Below, in pieces: positions 8,856 to 18,765 of a stretch of DNA of 29,953 nucleotides (its first letter is position 1; the number at the start of each line of letters is the position of its first letter). Both the position numbers and the translations under genes were made by a program. Location of the stretch: positions 1-29,953 of the forward strand of contig LT649385.1 of assembly GCA_900128395.1 (NCBI GenBank). Direction: 5' to 3'. Origin of the DNA: Stramenopiles sp. TOSAG23-2 (Eukaryota; Sar). Below the pieces are notes generated by a model. The model did not search any database and was not told where the DNA came from. It saw nothing but the letters and a program-made list of their open reading frames with translations.

Positions 8856-9155
8856 AATGATGATAACAATAATAATAAATTATTAGGTTTCTATGGATGG
8901 ATTTATATCTTCTAATAATTTTATATCGATGTTATATTCGTGTAATTTCGTAATGAATGTTGTTATATAGTATATATGGTATATATAAAAAGTCTGTAAT
9001 AAAAAGAAAAGAAGTATATAAGTGTGTTGTTGTTGTTTTATAATAATAACGGCTTGTGTTTTGCAACTTTTGCTTTAAGTTTTTTTGTTGTTGTTGTTGT
9101 ATTAAAATATTATAGTATGAAATTAGAGTAATGATTTTCGATAGGTGTAGAAAAG

Positions 9156-9234
9156 GATTTCTGGATTTCCTCCCGCTTTCCGCTTTGCTCTGATTTCCAG
9201 ATTTCCCGGATTACCATCAGATTACCAGATTACC
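9156..9234. repeat. Degenerate tandem array of GATTTCC/GATTACC
   Basis: About nine short units begin at 9156, 9164, 9175, 9182, 9192, 9200, 9209, 9220 and 9228, so the spacing is 7-11 bases. Six are exact GATTWCC (9164, 9192, 9200, 9209, 9220, 9228); the others are GATTTCT, GCTTTCC and GCTTTGC. The stretch is more GC-rich than the rest of the gap. It may be a decayed minisatellite or a cluster of binding sites for a regulator of one or both divergent genes. Confidence 0.55.
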
Positions 9235-9578
9235 AGGTTTACTTTCACATGATTTTGAGAATTTGATTCTGATTTGGAGATTTGTGTTTTTTCTATATTT
9301 TAAATAGCAGAGTGTAAATAGTGCTGTATCCATGTATAGAAAATAATTCCCTTCAATGAGCGTGATCAAGAGGTTAGCAGGCAAATACCATTATGAAATA
9401 CTATATGTTTAATGTTGGACAACACATCATCATGAAAATTGTTGCTTGTAAGTACTTATTATGAATTAAAAATATATATATTGATTCGTCGTCTCATCGT
9501 ATAGTCATTGGATACAAAATTGTATGTGTCTATATGTATATCTATTTATTCATTCATTCCTACGCAAACGCACACTTG

Positions 9579-9600
9579 TATATATATATATATATATATA
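9579..9600. repeat. (TA)11 microsatellite
   Basis: Eleven uninterrupted TA units lie about 34 bases upstream of the ATG of the PLAC8-type gene, so within its probable 5' leader or core promoter. Length is likely polymorphic. Confidence 0.85.
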
Positions 9601-9633
9601 ATCCAATAATTCATTGAAAAGTATAATACCAAT

Positions 9634-11245
9634 ATGAAACGTCGAGTTGATACAAAACAAGACCCATATGAAAATAATAAAATAAATAATGATGGACAAT
9701 ATTATAAAAAACAAAAGAAAATGGAAGTAGAAACAAAACATAATAATACTAATAATAATAAACTGTTGAAACAACAAGAAGATTCTATAATTATTAATAT
9801 TGATGCAATTCAAACAGAATATGAACATGGCAACAATGTATCATCTTCCTCTGATAGCGATGGAGGAACAACTGTTACTCCTAGAAGTGATACAATGTCA
9901 AATAGCGAAGGAGAAGAATCTGCAAAAAGTGATACTATGTCAGTTGACGGCGAAGAAGAAAATACTAATAGTGATATCGATAATAATAAGATAGATAATA
10001 ACCGTTCAAGCGACAACGATGATATGAAGCAGGATAAATCTGCTGCCAATGTTGCCCAAGCAAAATCATTAAAGCTTAATGCAAAAACAAATAAGTCGAT
10101 TGGAGTCATGTTTCTCAAATCAAAGCCAGAGGAAAAGAAACGTTTTAATTTATCAGCAAAAAAAAATACAAACGGAGTATTAGGAAATAGCGTCAGTTCG
10201 ATATGGCCAGCAATATGCCTGGACTTGTATACGATAAATTATCTCAAAGAAGAATATTTTGAGAAAAACGCGCAATTGAATAATTTGTGTAATTATGCCA
10301 TTCCGTTAGGATTTATGAACTTAACAAATCCAGAAATTATTCCTATGTATTATCGTATCTATAAGCAATTGCCTTTACGTTATTGTATTCGTTTGTCGGT
10401 CTTTCGATGGATGGCAAATATGATAAAAGCTCGTATTATTAATATGAATAATACCATTAAAATGTCGTTGATACAGGGAATGCCAAACAATAAGAACCAC
10501 CAGGCGAAGAACCATAAACAAAAAGACGAGAAACACATGAAACATGTTACCGATGATGAGTTGCTAAATAATATGTATGTGAAATGGGCAATTGAAATGA
10601 AAATATTTCTAGATAAAATCTTTACCGATATACCAGAGAAATATGAGAACCCTGATAATATATTTGCTAATAATAATAGTAAAATGGAAACATTTATTAA
10701 TAATTTGAGGGCAACCCATTCTGTTAAAACACGTTTTAAATTCAGTGACTTTGGCAAAAATATATTAGGTAGTGGAAGCAGTTCATTTCAACCATCAATG
10801 CCACATGCCATCATACCAAATATACAATGTTCATTAGCATCGAATAATTTATTTTGTCAAGAAAAAGATCAATACCTTTCAAGCAAAAATAATGCATTAT
10901 TAGAACAACAGAAAAAGAGCCAGAGACCGGAATGTGTATATTTACACGAGAAAGAAAAGTCAACAAGTAGTGATCCGTTAGGCGCATTTCCTTTCGATTT
11001 ACAGGAGTTAAAGCTGGTACGGCATAATATATTGTCACATTTAGCTGGATGGCCAGAAGGAGCAGCAATGTTTGGATTACATCAATTATTTGGTACTAAT
11101 GAAAATAAATATTTCCAAGCTGTTGTTGGTAAGATTTTGATATTTGTAAATAGAATGATAAATCGTTACAATAATATTAATATTATTCGAAACAATAATA
11201 ATAATTATAATAATAGCAATGCAAAAAATATCAATAATAATGGTC

Positions 11246-11302
<57 letters not shown>

Positions 11303-12579
11303 CCATCGCCATCATTAACAGTACCACTAATACTACTACTAGCAGTAATGTCAAAAACAACAACAGCATCGACGGCAAGATCGAACGTTTAGATTCACCA
11401 AAGTCAAAAACAAGTAACTCTATGAGTATTGAGGAGGAGGAGGGAGAGGGAGCAGAAGTGGACAAAGATTTTGAAAAGATAATGATGAAAGATGACAAAA
11501 GAGGAGAAGAAGGAGATGATGATTTTTATGGCGATGTAGACGATGAGCTATACGATTGGATGAATGACATATTTAGCGATGAGAATGAAATAGATGGAAA
11601 GCAACAGAAGAGAGCGTCAAAAGTGGTAGAATTAGAAAACGCCGAGTCGCTAGAAAGGATGAAATTACAAGCTAGTGTTTTAAAATCAGGTAATGATAAT
11701 ATACGAGATGACGACAAGAATGTACCTAATCATAATAATAAAAAGAGTTCAAAACAACAATTTCTTTCAACATCTAATAATACATCATTTTTAAATCATA
11801 TATACCATATTAATGCAAAAATGGATAAAGGTAATAGTAATAATAATAATGATAATAATAATATGATGATGATGAAGAAAGTTTCGGAGCAAGCGGATGA
11901 ACATAATCAAGTGGGTGATGAGAATGCAAAATATGATGAGGAGAAAAAAAACGATAAAAAAAAAAGGTCTAAAAAAAAGGAAAAAAAGAACAAAGAAAAC
12001 AATATGTTAAATGCTAAGAAAAAAAACTCGATGGAATTTTTTGATATTGAAATGCAACGCAATGAGGCTGACACGGATGAATTATTAGTCTTTGCTGAAG
12101 ATGAGAAAAGTTTTTTCTTCAGCTGTTTTTACCCAGATGCTACTGTATGTGATTTTTTTTATGTCTTTTGCTCATGCTGTTGGCCATGTGTAATATTAGA
12201 TATAAGACAAAAATTATATGGAAATACTAAACAATGGTTCTCTTGTACTTTGTTTAATTTTTTCTTGTTTATTGGTAGATGGATATTTTTTGTGTTTTAT
12301 TTAATTGTTTTCATTACTCCAATTTTAATTGGATTTGGAAACCCGTATGATAATAATCGTGACAAATCTGTGGAGAGAAGAGATAAAATAATGAAGAGTT
12401 GCTTGTATTTTATTCCACTTGGTAGCTTGATAATTGCCACAATATTAACGATTTATAGAAATAAATATAAAGCAAAGCGTGGAGAGAAAAAAGTAAGCAA
12501 TTGCAGAAATTTTATCACTAGTTGTTGTTGCACAACATGTACAATTTCACAGATGTATTATGACACTCGAGAATGGTGA
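9634..12579 (+). CDS. Large low-complexity protein with C-terminal split PLAC8-type cysteine domain
   Basis: This is a 981-residue protein. Residues 1-170 are acidic and Asn/Ser-rich. Residues about 180-525 include two more ordered parts: one around SIWPAICLDLY and LGFMNLTNPEIIPMYY, and one around GWPEGAAMFGLHQLFG. I do not recognise either. Then come Asn runs, an 18-residue Ser run (AGT repeat) and long acidic and Lys-rich stretches to about residue 815. The last 160 residues resemble the PLAC8/Cys-rich family: SCCWPCVILD with a following LYG, then two hydrophobic segments (about 874-900 and 920-940), then SCCCTTCTISQMYYDTREW. That final motif is the typical end of PLAC8 proteins, which act in membranes in growth, cell-size or ion-transport control. 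Fusion to such a long disordered N-terminus is unusual. The start is the first ATG after the TA repeat. Confidence 0.82.
11248..11301 (+). repeat. (AGT)18 coding microsatellite, polyserine
   Basis: Eighteen perfect AGT codons encode an 18-residue Ser tract within the PLAC8-type gene. All codons are identical, which points to recent slippage expansion rather than selection for Ser alone. The length should vary between isolates. Confidence 0.95.
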
Positions 12580-12830
12580 TTGAGATTGTGTGGGGAGTGT
12601 TTTGGTGCGTGTTATTTTTGTGCACACACACTTGAATACCAATATAAAAAGTTTTTTGATGATCCACATAGTGTATTCTGGTATTATTGTTTAATTATAG
12701 CAGGTATAAATAGCACATTAACATTGTAGTACGGAAAAACTTCATAGTTAAGGTGGTTTTACGGGAAGATTTCAATATGATTCGACCTTAGCAACTACTT
12801 ATGTATTTTTTTATAAAATATAAAAAACTT
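12580..12830. other. Convergent 3' intergenic region
   Basis: This short gap lies between the stops of the PLAC8-type gene and the CHK-like kinase gene. It is AT-rich with a GTGTGGGGAGTG patch right after the first stop. No gene is seen. Transcripts from both sides may overlap here. Confidence 0.5.
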
Positions 12831-14243
12831 TCACAAATCATTTTTAATAATATCAAATGTGTTCAAATCAATACATGCAGCAACTAGACGTTTTAAATTT
12901 GCTGATAATATTGCTTCACCATAATTATTTGCAGGGCAAATTAACCATCCAATGACTAAACCCCAACACATTGATACGCTATATCGATATTTAAATTGAA
13001 ATTGAAAATCTTCAATATCATTGTCACCTTTCCAATTAATTCCATTTAAAGTTAAATAATTTAAATAATCTTTCAATAATTCTTTTTCATATAAATGGCG
13101 TTGTATTGGGGTTAATGCCGTACCTAATATATATGCAACATCGCGACACCAATGCGATTGTAATGATAATTGCCAATCTAATAAACCTACTTTAACACCA
13201 GCAGTTCTATCAATAACATAGGTATTTTGTATGTGCGTATCACCATGGCATAATGTTTGACCATTTTTCGCAGAACAAAACATTTTTTCACATGAAATTA
13301 AGCATTCCCACATTTCATCTATTGTTAATCCTAATGGTTTTAATATCTCTTGTTCAAATTTATTTCGACGCACATGATCTTTAATTAAACCTTTACCAAT
13401 ACTACGAAAGACTTCATACATGCCACCTTTTTCACTATTTACAACCCAACTCAAATCATTTCCATTCTTAAATCGTTTGGAATGCCAAAATTTAGAATGC
13501 AACAATGCTAATGATTTTAATAATTGTTTAACATGTGGTATTTTTAATGTATTCAATGCAGTTGGAAATTGAACATTGTACGTAGATAAATCTTCCATCA
13601 ATATAAAATATTGACATTTATTGGGATTAAATAATGTACCATAGCATTTTGGATGTTCAATTTCTTCATTGTTAATATATTGTAATATGTTTGAATAAAT
13701 TAATGTTTCATTGATATACATAGCATCTGGTGCTTGTGGTAAATAATAATTATAAAAATTAATACAAAAATGTATTAAATCATTCATAAATGGTATGCGT
13801 TCACCAACCAGTGCCGTCAATTTGATTAAAGGGATAGATGAACCTAATCTCATATACCATGGCAATAATACAGCTTTGAAAACAAGATAATGGGTTTCTT
13901 TTTCATCTTTTGTATTATTTATATTAAATTCAATTCTAAGATGCGTTCGGTCTGTTGTAGATGCTTTTCCATCACCGCATGATTCTAATAATGTCACATC
14001 TATTTTATTAATTGTTTTGTTACGTTTTATGTCATCATTTAACATATTATTTACAAATTGTTTTGTTAACAATTTCTTCACATCTTGTCGTGAAATTTTA
14101 CGTAGACAATTACTTAAGCATATCCGTATAGGTCTTTTAAAATATGACCAAAATGGTTGAACGCAAAAAAATATAATGTTCCACCCAAATAAAACTACAA
14201 ATATTATTGCAGATATAATTTTACGAAAGATGGATGATGACAT
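12831..14243 (-). CDS. Membrane-anchored CHK/APH-like small-molecule kinase
   Basis: This 470-residue protein belongs to the protein-kinase-like APH fold, closest in pattern to the CHK/EcKL-type (ecdysteroid-kinase-like, DUF1679) group. The Brenner motif is HGDTHIQNTYV (residues 333-343, Asp335 catalytic, Asn340). The metal-binding motif is GLLDWQ (353-358, Asp356). A hinge is visible at FILMEDL (213-219), and Lys123 in LVFKAVLL is the likely ATP-contacting lysine. All key residues are present, so it should be an active phosphotransferase. The acceptor cannot be told from sequence; relatives phosphorylate choline, sugars, antibiotics or steroids. A hydrophobic helix at residues 9-30, then basic residues, suggests anchoring on a membrane with the kinase on the cytosolic face. 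It starts at the ATG at 14243. Confidence 0.88.
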   Translation of the reverse strand: MSSSIFRKIISAIIFVVLFGWNIIFFCVQPFWSYFKRPIRICLSNCLRKISRQDVKKLLTKQFVNNMLNDDIKRNKTINKIDVTLLESCGDGKASTTDRTHLRIEFNINNTKDEKETHYLVFKAVLLPWYMRLGSSIPLIKLTALVGERIPFMNDLIHFCINFYNYYLPQAPDAMYINETLIYSNILQYINNEEIEHPKCYGTLFNPNKCQYFILMEDLSTYNVQFPTALNTLKIPHVKQLLKSLALLHSKFWHSKRFKNGNDLSWVVNSEKGGMYEVFRSIGKGLIKDHVRRNKFEQEILKPLGLTIDEMWECLISCEKMFCSAKNGQTLCHGDTHIQNTYVIDRTAGVKVGLLDWQLSLQSHWCRDVAYILGTALTPIQRHLYEKELLKDYLNYLTLNGINWKGDNDIEDFQFQFKYRYSVSMCWGLVIGWLICPANNYGEAILSANLKRLVAACIDLNTFDIIKNDL

Positions 14244-14667
14244 GTATTATTTCAAAAATATATTATACGATTATTATGTGTAGTTGTTGGGTATATGTGT
14301 AAAAGAGTTGTATGTTATATATATATATATATGTTCACACACATGTATAGACATATCCAATATATATATATATATATTTATACTGAACTTTACTACTTTT
14401 ATTATATTATGTGTATGTCTATTTTATATATTAACATTTATTAGATTAGCACATTTACATTACAGTAGTTTTGTTGTTGAGTAGTATAATATTATTATTG
14501 ATCAAAAATAGCTACTAGTCTAAAAAATATAGATGGACTGAATATATACTCTCTCTAATAAATATACATACCTTCCCATCTAATTACTAATAAAAACCTC
14601 CCATCTCTCTTTCTCTCTCTCTCTCTCTATTATATAGTCTGTCATATTATACACATATACGAACATA
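14244..14667. other. Intergenic region with TA and TC microsatellites
   Basis: The gap lies between two minus-strand genes, and so combines the leader of the kinase gene and the 3' end of the coiled-coil gene. It contains TA tracts around 14316-14332 and 14361-14378, and a TC run at 14612-14628. A small plus-strand frame (14284-14484) is a composition artefact. No other gene is seen. Confidence 0.5.
14612..14628. repeat. (TC)n microsatellite
   Basis: An uninterrupted 17-base TC run is flanked by further CTCT (about 14602-14610). It lies just downstream of the stop of the minus-strand coiled-coil gene, so it would be a GA run in that transcript's 3'UTR. Confidence 0.85.
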
Positions 14668-17316
14668 CTACAAAAGATTATTATGCGATCGATGTTTTTC
14701 AACTAATTTCTTATTGTCTTCTTCTAACACTTTAACTTTTTTATCCATTGCGCTTAACATCAAATGCATATCAATATTTGCTGTACTTTTTTCTTGAAAA
14801 ACACCACCTTTATGGCCAGTTTTCATTAATTTAATGTTTTGTTTACTATTTTTGTATTTATTATTACTATTATTTTCCATTGTTTGCATATCATTATCAT
14901 ACAACCCAGTCGTTGGATTACGCTCACTTAATAATTTATTTATTCGTTTTAATAAATCTTGTTTTTCTGTTTCTTTTATATCCAATTTATGTTGAAATGC
15001 ATCTCTCATAATTTCTAATTCTTCTTTCAAGACTGCTTGAAAGGTTTCATTTTCTTGTGCTGCTTTACGATTAGATTCTTTTGCAGATTGAAAAAAATTT
15101 CCACCACCACCATTACCATCATCACTTGTATGCTTTGTATGATTGTTTGCATTTTGCTTTTTCTCCATTTGCAATTTATTCATTTCATGCATTAAATGTA
15201 TAAAACGATTTTGTTCTTGTTCTATATTTAATTCCAACTCTTTCACTTTTTTTTTCAATTCAATTCGTTTTTTATCCCATTCTAATTTTTCCTTATCCCT
15301 CTCTTTACGACGAACATCTAAACATAAATTAGCAGCTTCCAATTCATCTTTCAATTTAAAAACATTTTCCTCATGTTGTAAATATGCTTCTTTTTGTCGT
15401 TTAATTTCTTGTTTCAACCTACGTTCATTTGCCTCAGCTTTTTTTTCAAATGATTTCAATTTGTTGGATATTATAATAACTTCTGCTTTGTTTGCTTTTT
15501 GAATTTTTTGTATTTCTAATTGATGATGTTCCTCTTTGTAATTTTTTTCTTCAATGCTAGCTTCTGCATTTTCTTTCTTCGTAGTAATTTCTAACAATTT
15601 TGTTTTGCATCGACTATGTTGTGTCTTTGATTCTAGTAATTCTATTTTTAAATTTTCAACTTGTTTCTCCAATAACGATACTTTTGCTTTTGATCTTGAA
15701 AGTTCCATTACCATGTCTTTTTCATCGACAACAATTTTATTTTTTAATCTTAAAAATTCAGATTTATATTTTTCTTTTTCAGATGTCAAAATTAATACTT
15801 TTTTCATATCTTTCGATATAATTTGTTCATACTTTGCAATCGCGTCACTCAATTTTGTATCTATTTGTTTGTATTTAATTTTCATTTTTTGACTATTTTC
15901 TTTTAATATCTTTATTTCTTCATTTTTGTTCTGTTTTAAATCATCATATTTCGTTGTCGCAACTTTTAATTTCATTTTTAAAATATTTAATTGTTCATTA
16001 TTATTATTATTATTATTATTATCATCTTCGCTGTTAATAGAAGTTTTTTTATTCTTAGTTTCTTCCGACAATAATTGTTTTTTTAAATGGGATATGGTTA
16101 CAGTTAATTGATCCATTTTTGTTCCTTGTTGCTGATTTGTATCTTTTAATATTTTAATTTCATCCTTTAATTTTGCTTCATTAATATTATTAATAGTAAC
16201 AATATTTGGGCGTGGTGATACTGTTGGTGCTGGAGGTAATGTTTTTTCCTCTTGTTTTTTCCTTTTTTGTTTTTCTTGCTTCAATTGTATTAATAATTTA
16301 TTATTTTGCTTTTTCAAACTTTCAAAATTCATTTTCATATTAATCAATTCTTTTGATTTATTTGATAATTTTAATTGTAAATCTTGCATTTCTAAGTTTG
16401 TATTTTCATCGTCCTTATTCATGCCATTATTCGCATCGTCATATTTTTTACCTTTGTCATGGTTCAAAAGCGATTTCCATTTATTAGCAACATTTGATAC
16501 AAGCTTATGTTGACGTTTAGAATTTGTATCAGATAATACATCACGTAATATTTTTGCATCGTTTTCTAATTGAGTACATTTACTGTTTGTTTTTTTCAAT
16601 TCAATATCTTTTTTATTGATCACATCTTTCAACTTGAATATTTGATCACGCAAATTAAAATAAGAAGTAGCTATCGGCAATATCATTGTTGATAGATTAT
16701 CTGATTTTGGGTTGATTTTCTTCTTTTGTTGTTGTTGTTTTTGTTGTAACGTTGTTGTTGTAGTAGTATTTTTTTTTTCATTTTTCATTTTTTTCATTGC
16801 ACTAGCATATGCTTTAGCGGAACCACCAACAATTGGTTGAAGAAACGCTTTTTTACGAATTTTATTAGCAATTTGACCACCAGCATTTTCTATCTCTACA
16901 CGTTGTCCTTGTAATTTATTTCTATTATTGTATTGTTCATCGTTCTTTTCCTCTGGTTTTTGTTCAACATTTTGTACCTCGTTTTCATTGAATGCATATA
17001 ATAATTCCTCATTTGTCGTTGAATCTTTAAAACAACGTCTAACAAGCTCTTCCAATAATTTATGTTGAAATGCAGTTAAACTTTCAATTCCATGATTTTT
17101 ACTTAGTAAACGACTGCCGACATCATTTATATTATTATTTTTGTTAATGGAATAACGTTTTAATTGTTTTTTCACTTCTTGCTCCAATACTATATTTTTA
17201 TGTTCCCTACGTGATGGTAATTTTAATAAATTATTAAAATACGTTTCTTCAATCATTGTATGTATGGATTGCAACTGTTCCATCGAGGGTACCACATCCT
17301 TCGTATTATTTTTCAT
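14668..17316 (-). CDS. Long coiled-coil protein
   Basis: This 882-residue protein starts at the ATG at 17316. The N-terminal 120 residues contain predicted helices without a coiled coil (ESLTAFQHKLLEELVRRCF). Residues about 215 to the end are almost entirely heptad-type coiled coil, rich in Lys, Glu, Leu, Asn and Gln. There are breaks at a Pro-rich hinge (TLPPAPTVSPRP, about residue 362) and an eight-residue Asn run near residue 435 (ATT repeat in the DNA). A Gly-rich interruption (GNGGGG) and a conserved-looking segment EELEIMRDAFQHKLDIKE come near the end. Such architecture is typical of centrosomal, basal-body or Golgi tether proteins. No specific family is recognised and function is open. 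Confidence 0.8.
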   Translation of the reverse strand: MKNNTKDVVPSMEQLQSIHTMIEETYFNNLLKLPSRREHKNIVLEQEVKKQLKRYSINKNNNINDVGSRLLSKNHGIESLTAFQHKLLEELVRRCFKDSTTNEELLYAFNENEVQNVEQKPEEKNDEQYNNRNKLQGQRVEIENAGGQIANKIRKKAFLQPIVGGSAKAYASAMKKMKNEKKNTTTTTTLQQKQQQQKKKINPKSDNLSTMILPIATSYFNLRDQIFKLKDVINKKDIELKKTNSKCTQLENDAKILRDVLSDTNSKRQHKLVSNVANKWKSLLNHDKGKKYDDANNGMNKDDENTNLEMQDLQLKLSNKSKELINMKMNFESLKKQNNKLLIQLKQEKQKRKKQEEKTLPPAPTVSPRPNIVTINNINEAKLKDEIKILKDTNQQQGTKMDQLTVTISHLKKQLLSEETKNKKTSINSEDDNNNNNNNNEQLNILKMKLKVATTKYDDLKQNKNEEIKILKENSQKMKIKYKQIDTKLSDAIAKYEQIISKDMKKVLILTSEKEKYKSEFLRLKNKIVVDEKDMVMELSRSKAKVSLLEKQVENLKIELLESKTQHSRCKTKLLEITTKKENAEASIEEKNYKEEHHQLEIQKIQKANKAEVIIISNKLKSFEKKAEANERRLKQEIKRQKEAYLQHEENVFKLKDELEAANLCLDVRRKERDKEKLEWDKKRIELKKKVKELELNIEQEQNRFIHLMHEMNKLQMEKKQNANNHTKHTSDDGNGGGGNFFQSAKESNRKAAQENETFQAVLKEELEIMRDAFQHKLDIKETEKQDLLKRINKLLSERNPTTGLYDNDMQTMENNSNNKYKNSKQNIKLMKTGHKGGVFQEKSTANIDMHLMLSAMDKKVKVLEEDNKKLVEKHRSHNNLL

Positions 17317-17882
17317 CTTATTTGTATGATTAATATTTTTTCTTGTTATTTATGTTGTATTTGAATTTGTTTTGTTAGTACGTTTATATAGATATAGATA
17401 AACTACTAATTCTTGAAATGTACACGGTGTATTTGTCTTTTTTGTATTGTTTTTTATTAAATATTGAGTTGTATGTTGAAAAGTTATAACGTCTTCTTTT
17501 TTTTGATGATGAACCACTGGCCATATCTAAATCCATATGCCCCGTCACTCGTCACTCAACCATATTCCCGTGCTATAGTGCTATATACCCCACCAAAATC
17601 GACATCAAAAAAGTGTATACTAAGAAGTAAGAATAACAATTAAAATATAAAAAAATAACAAAAACAACTTATTAATATGGAAAATAATTAATCAGAGATT
17701 AATAAAAAACTTTGTATTTATATTATAAAACCGGCTGCGTGAGATGGCCAGCTTGCCTGACTTGCTCAACAAGATTTTTTTTTTTTGTATGTTTTTGTTA
17801 TTATTATTTAAATTATTATAAGAGTTGCAAGAGCCCTGCCAGCCTGTTTAAAGATATCTTCATCTTATAACAAAAAAGTTTA
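17317..17882. other. Intergenic region with two GC-richer islets
   Basis: The gap lies between minus-strand genes: the leader of the coiled-coil gene and the 3'UTR of MGST3. Two patches stand out from the AT-rich background: 17731-17773 (CCGGCTGCGTGAGATGGCC onward) and 17822-17850 (GAGTTGCAAGAGCCCTGCC onward). They share loosely inverted GCCAG/CTGGC, TTGC and GTTG blocks. A 7-bp tandem (GTCACTC twice) lies near 17544. They may be remnants of a small element or structured 3'UTR. No gene is supported. Confidence 0.35.
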
Positions 17883-18308
17883 TTACATGCTTTGCATGAT
17901 CAAACCACCTGCTGTCATAATTGATAAACCTAAATTCAAAAGCGTACCAATGTATCCAAACGCCGCTTTACGCCGATTTTCTGGCTTGCCTTTACCATAT
18001 TCATTGCAATAAACTACCATTGCAATGACTCTTAAAAGCCCACCTAACGCTGCTAATCGAGGATAATTTATTGAAGCTATTGTCAATAAAATCAAGAAAC
18101 GATTCCAATTTTCCAATAAATTTTGATGACCACGTTGGACACAGTTAAATGCCATAGCATTTTTATCTGATTCAGGTAAATACAATGTTGGATATTTGAC
18201 ATTATATTTTCTTCGTGCTGCACCTACTTTAAATCCTGCATATTGGATGGCAAATGCAGAGGCAATCGCAACCAACATTGGGTATCCATGATCAGGTGTT
18301 AATGGCAT
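17883..18308 (-). CDS. MGST3: Microsomal glutathione S-transferase 3 (MAPEG family)
   Basis: This is a complete 141-residue MAPEG-family protein. The diagnostic segment FNCVQRGHQNLLENW lies at residues 54-68. It includes the Arg, His, Asn and Glu positions used for glutathione binding by MGST3 and leukotriene-C4-synthase-like enzymes. Four hydrophobic segments are visible, at about 8-28, 69-86, 88-102 and 116-136. It should be a trimeric ER or outer-mitochondrial membrane enzyme that conjugates or reduces lipid peroxides with glutathione. The length is standard and no catalytic residue appears missing. The N-terminus is short and starts at the ATG at 18308. Confidence 0.93.
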   Translation of the reverse strand: MPLTPDHGYPMLVAIASAFAIQYAGFKVGAARRKYNVKYPTLYLPESDKNAMAFNCVQRGHQNLLENWNRFLILLTIASINYPRLAALGGLLRVIAMVVYCNEYGKGKPENRRKAAFGYIGTLLNLGLSIMTAGGLIMQSM

Positions 18309-18765
18309 ATTTTATTAATATTGAATGTATTTTTCTTTCGTATTTATAACTATTATTATTATTATTATTAATTATTCAATTGTTTATATAAAATGTAATT
18401 GAATATGTATGCGTATTAGTGTTATGAAATATTACACAAACTCTGTACTATACTTAAATTAATAAAAGTACTAATATATGGTTGAACTAGAAAATAAATT
18501 ATAAATGTGTTTTATATAATATATAATGTATATTCCATGTAATAAAATATATTTGTCAGGATTTTGTTGTTGCTCTTATTAGTCGTCTATGTGCATATTT
18601 ATTAAAAAAAAGTAGTATAGCATATAATAATTATAGGTACAAATTCGGTCAATTTTATACTTTGATTGTATTATAACAAGTACATTTATCCTATATGTGT
18701 TTGTATCATCAATATATAAATTTAATAAAAAGTGCTAAAAAAATGCTAAAATATTGAAAATTTTA
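18309..18765. other. AT-rich intergenic region; no gene seen
   Basis: The gap lies between the MGST3 start and the stop of the RNA-repair gene, both on the minus strand. It has an ATT repeat at about 18350-18369 and scattered AATAAA-like hexamers suitable for 3'-end formation on the minus strand. I see no ORF or RNA gene. Confidence 0.5.

Larger units (their letters stand above)
8856..9633. promoter_or_regulatory. Divergent intergenic region with heptamer cluster
   Basis: Both flanking genes start from this gap. It contains GTT-rich tracts (9022-9036 and 9087-9099), a compact cluster of degenerate GATTWCC-like repeats (9156-9234) and an (TA)11 microsatellite close to the plus-strand start. 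I find no ORF or RNA gene. Confidence 0.5.

Noticed and set aside
11205..11498. Poly-Leu antisense frame opposite the AGT repeat
   Set aside because: It is only the reverse reading of the serine repeat (ACT read in another frame as CTA/TAC-like codons).
15143..16111. Phe/Ser-rich plus-strand frames within 14668-17316
   Set aside because: They are the antisense of Lys/Glu codons (Phe, Leu, Ser), a known artefact of coiled-coil genes in AT-rich DNA.
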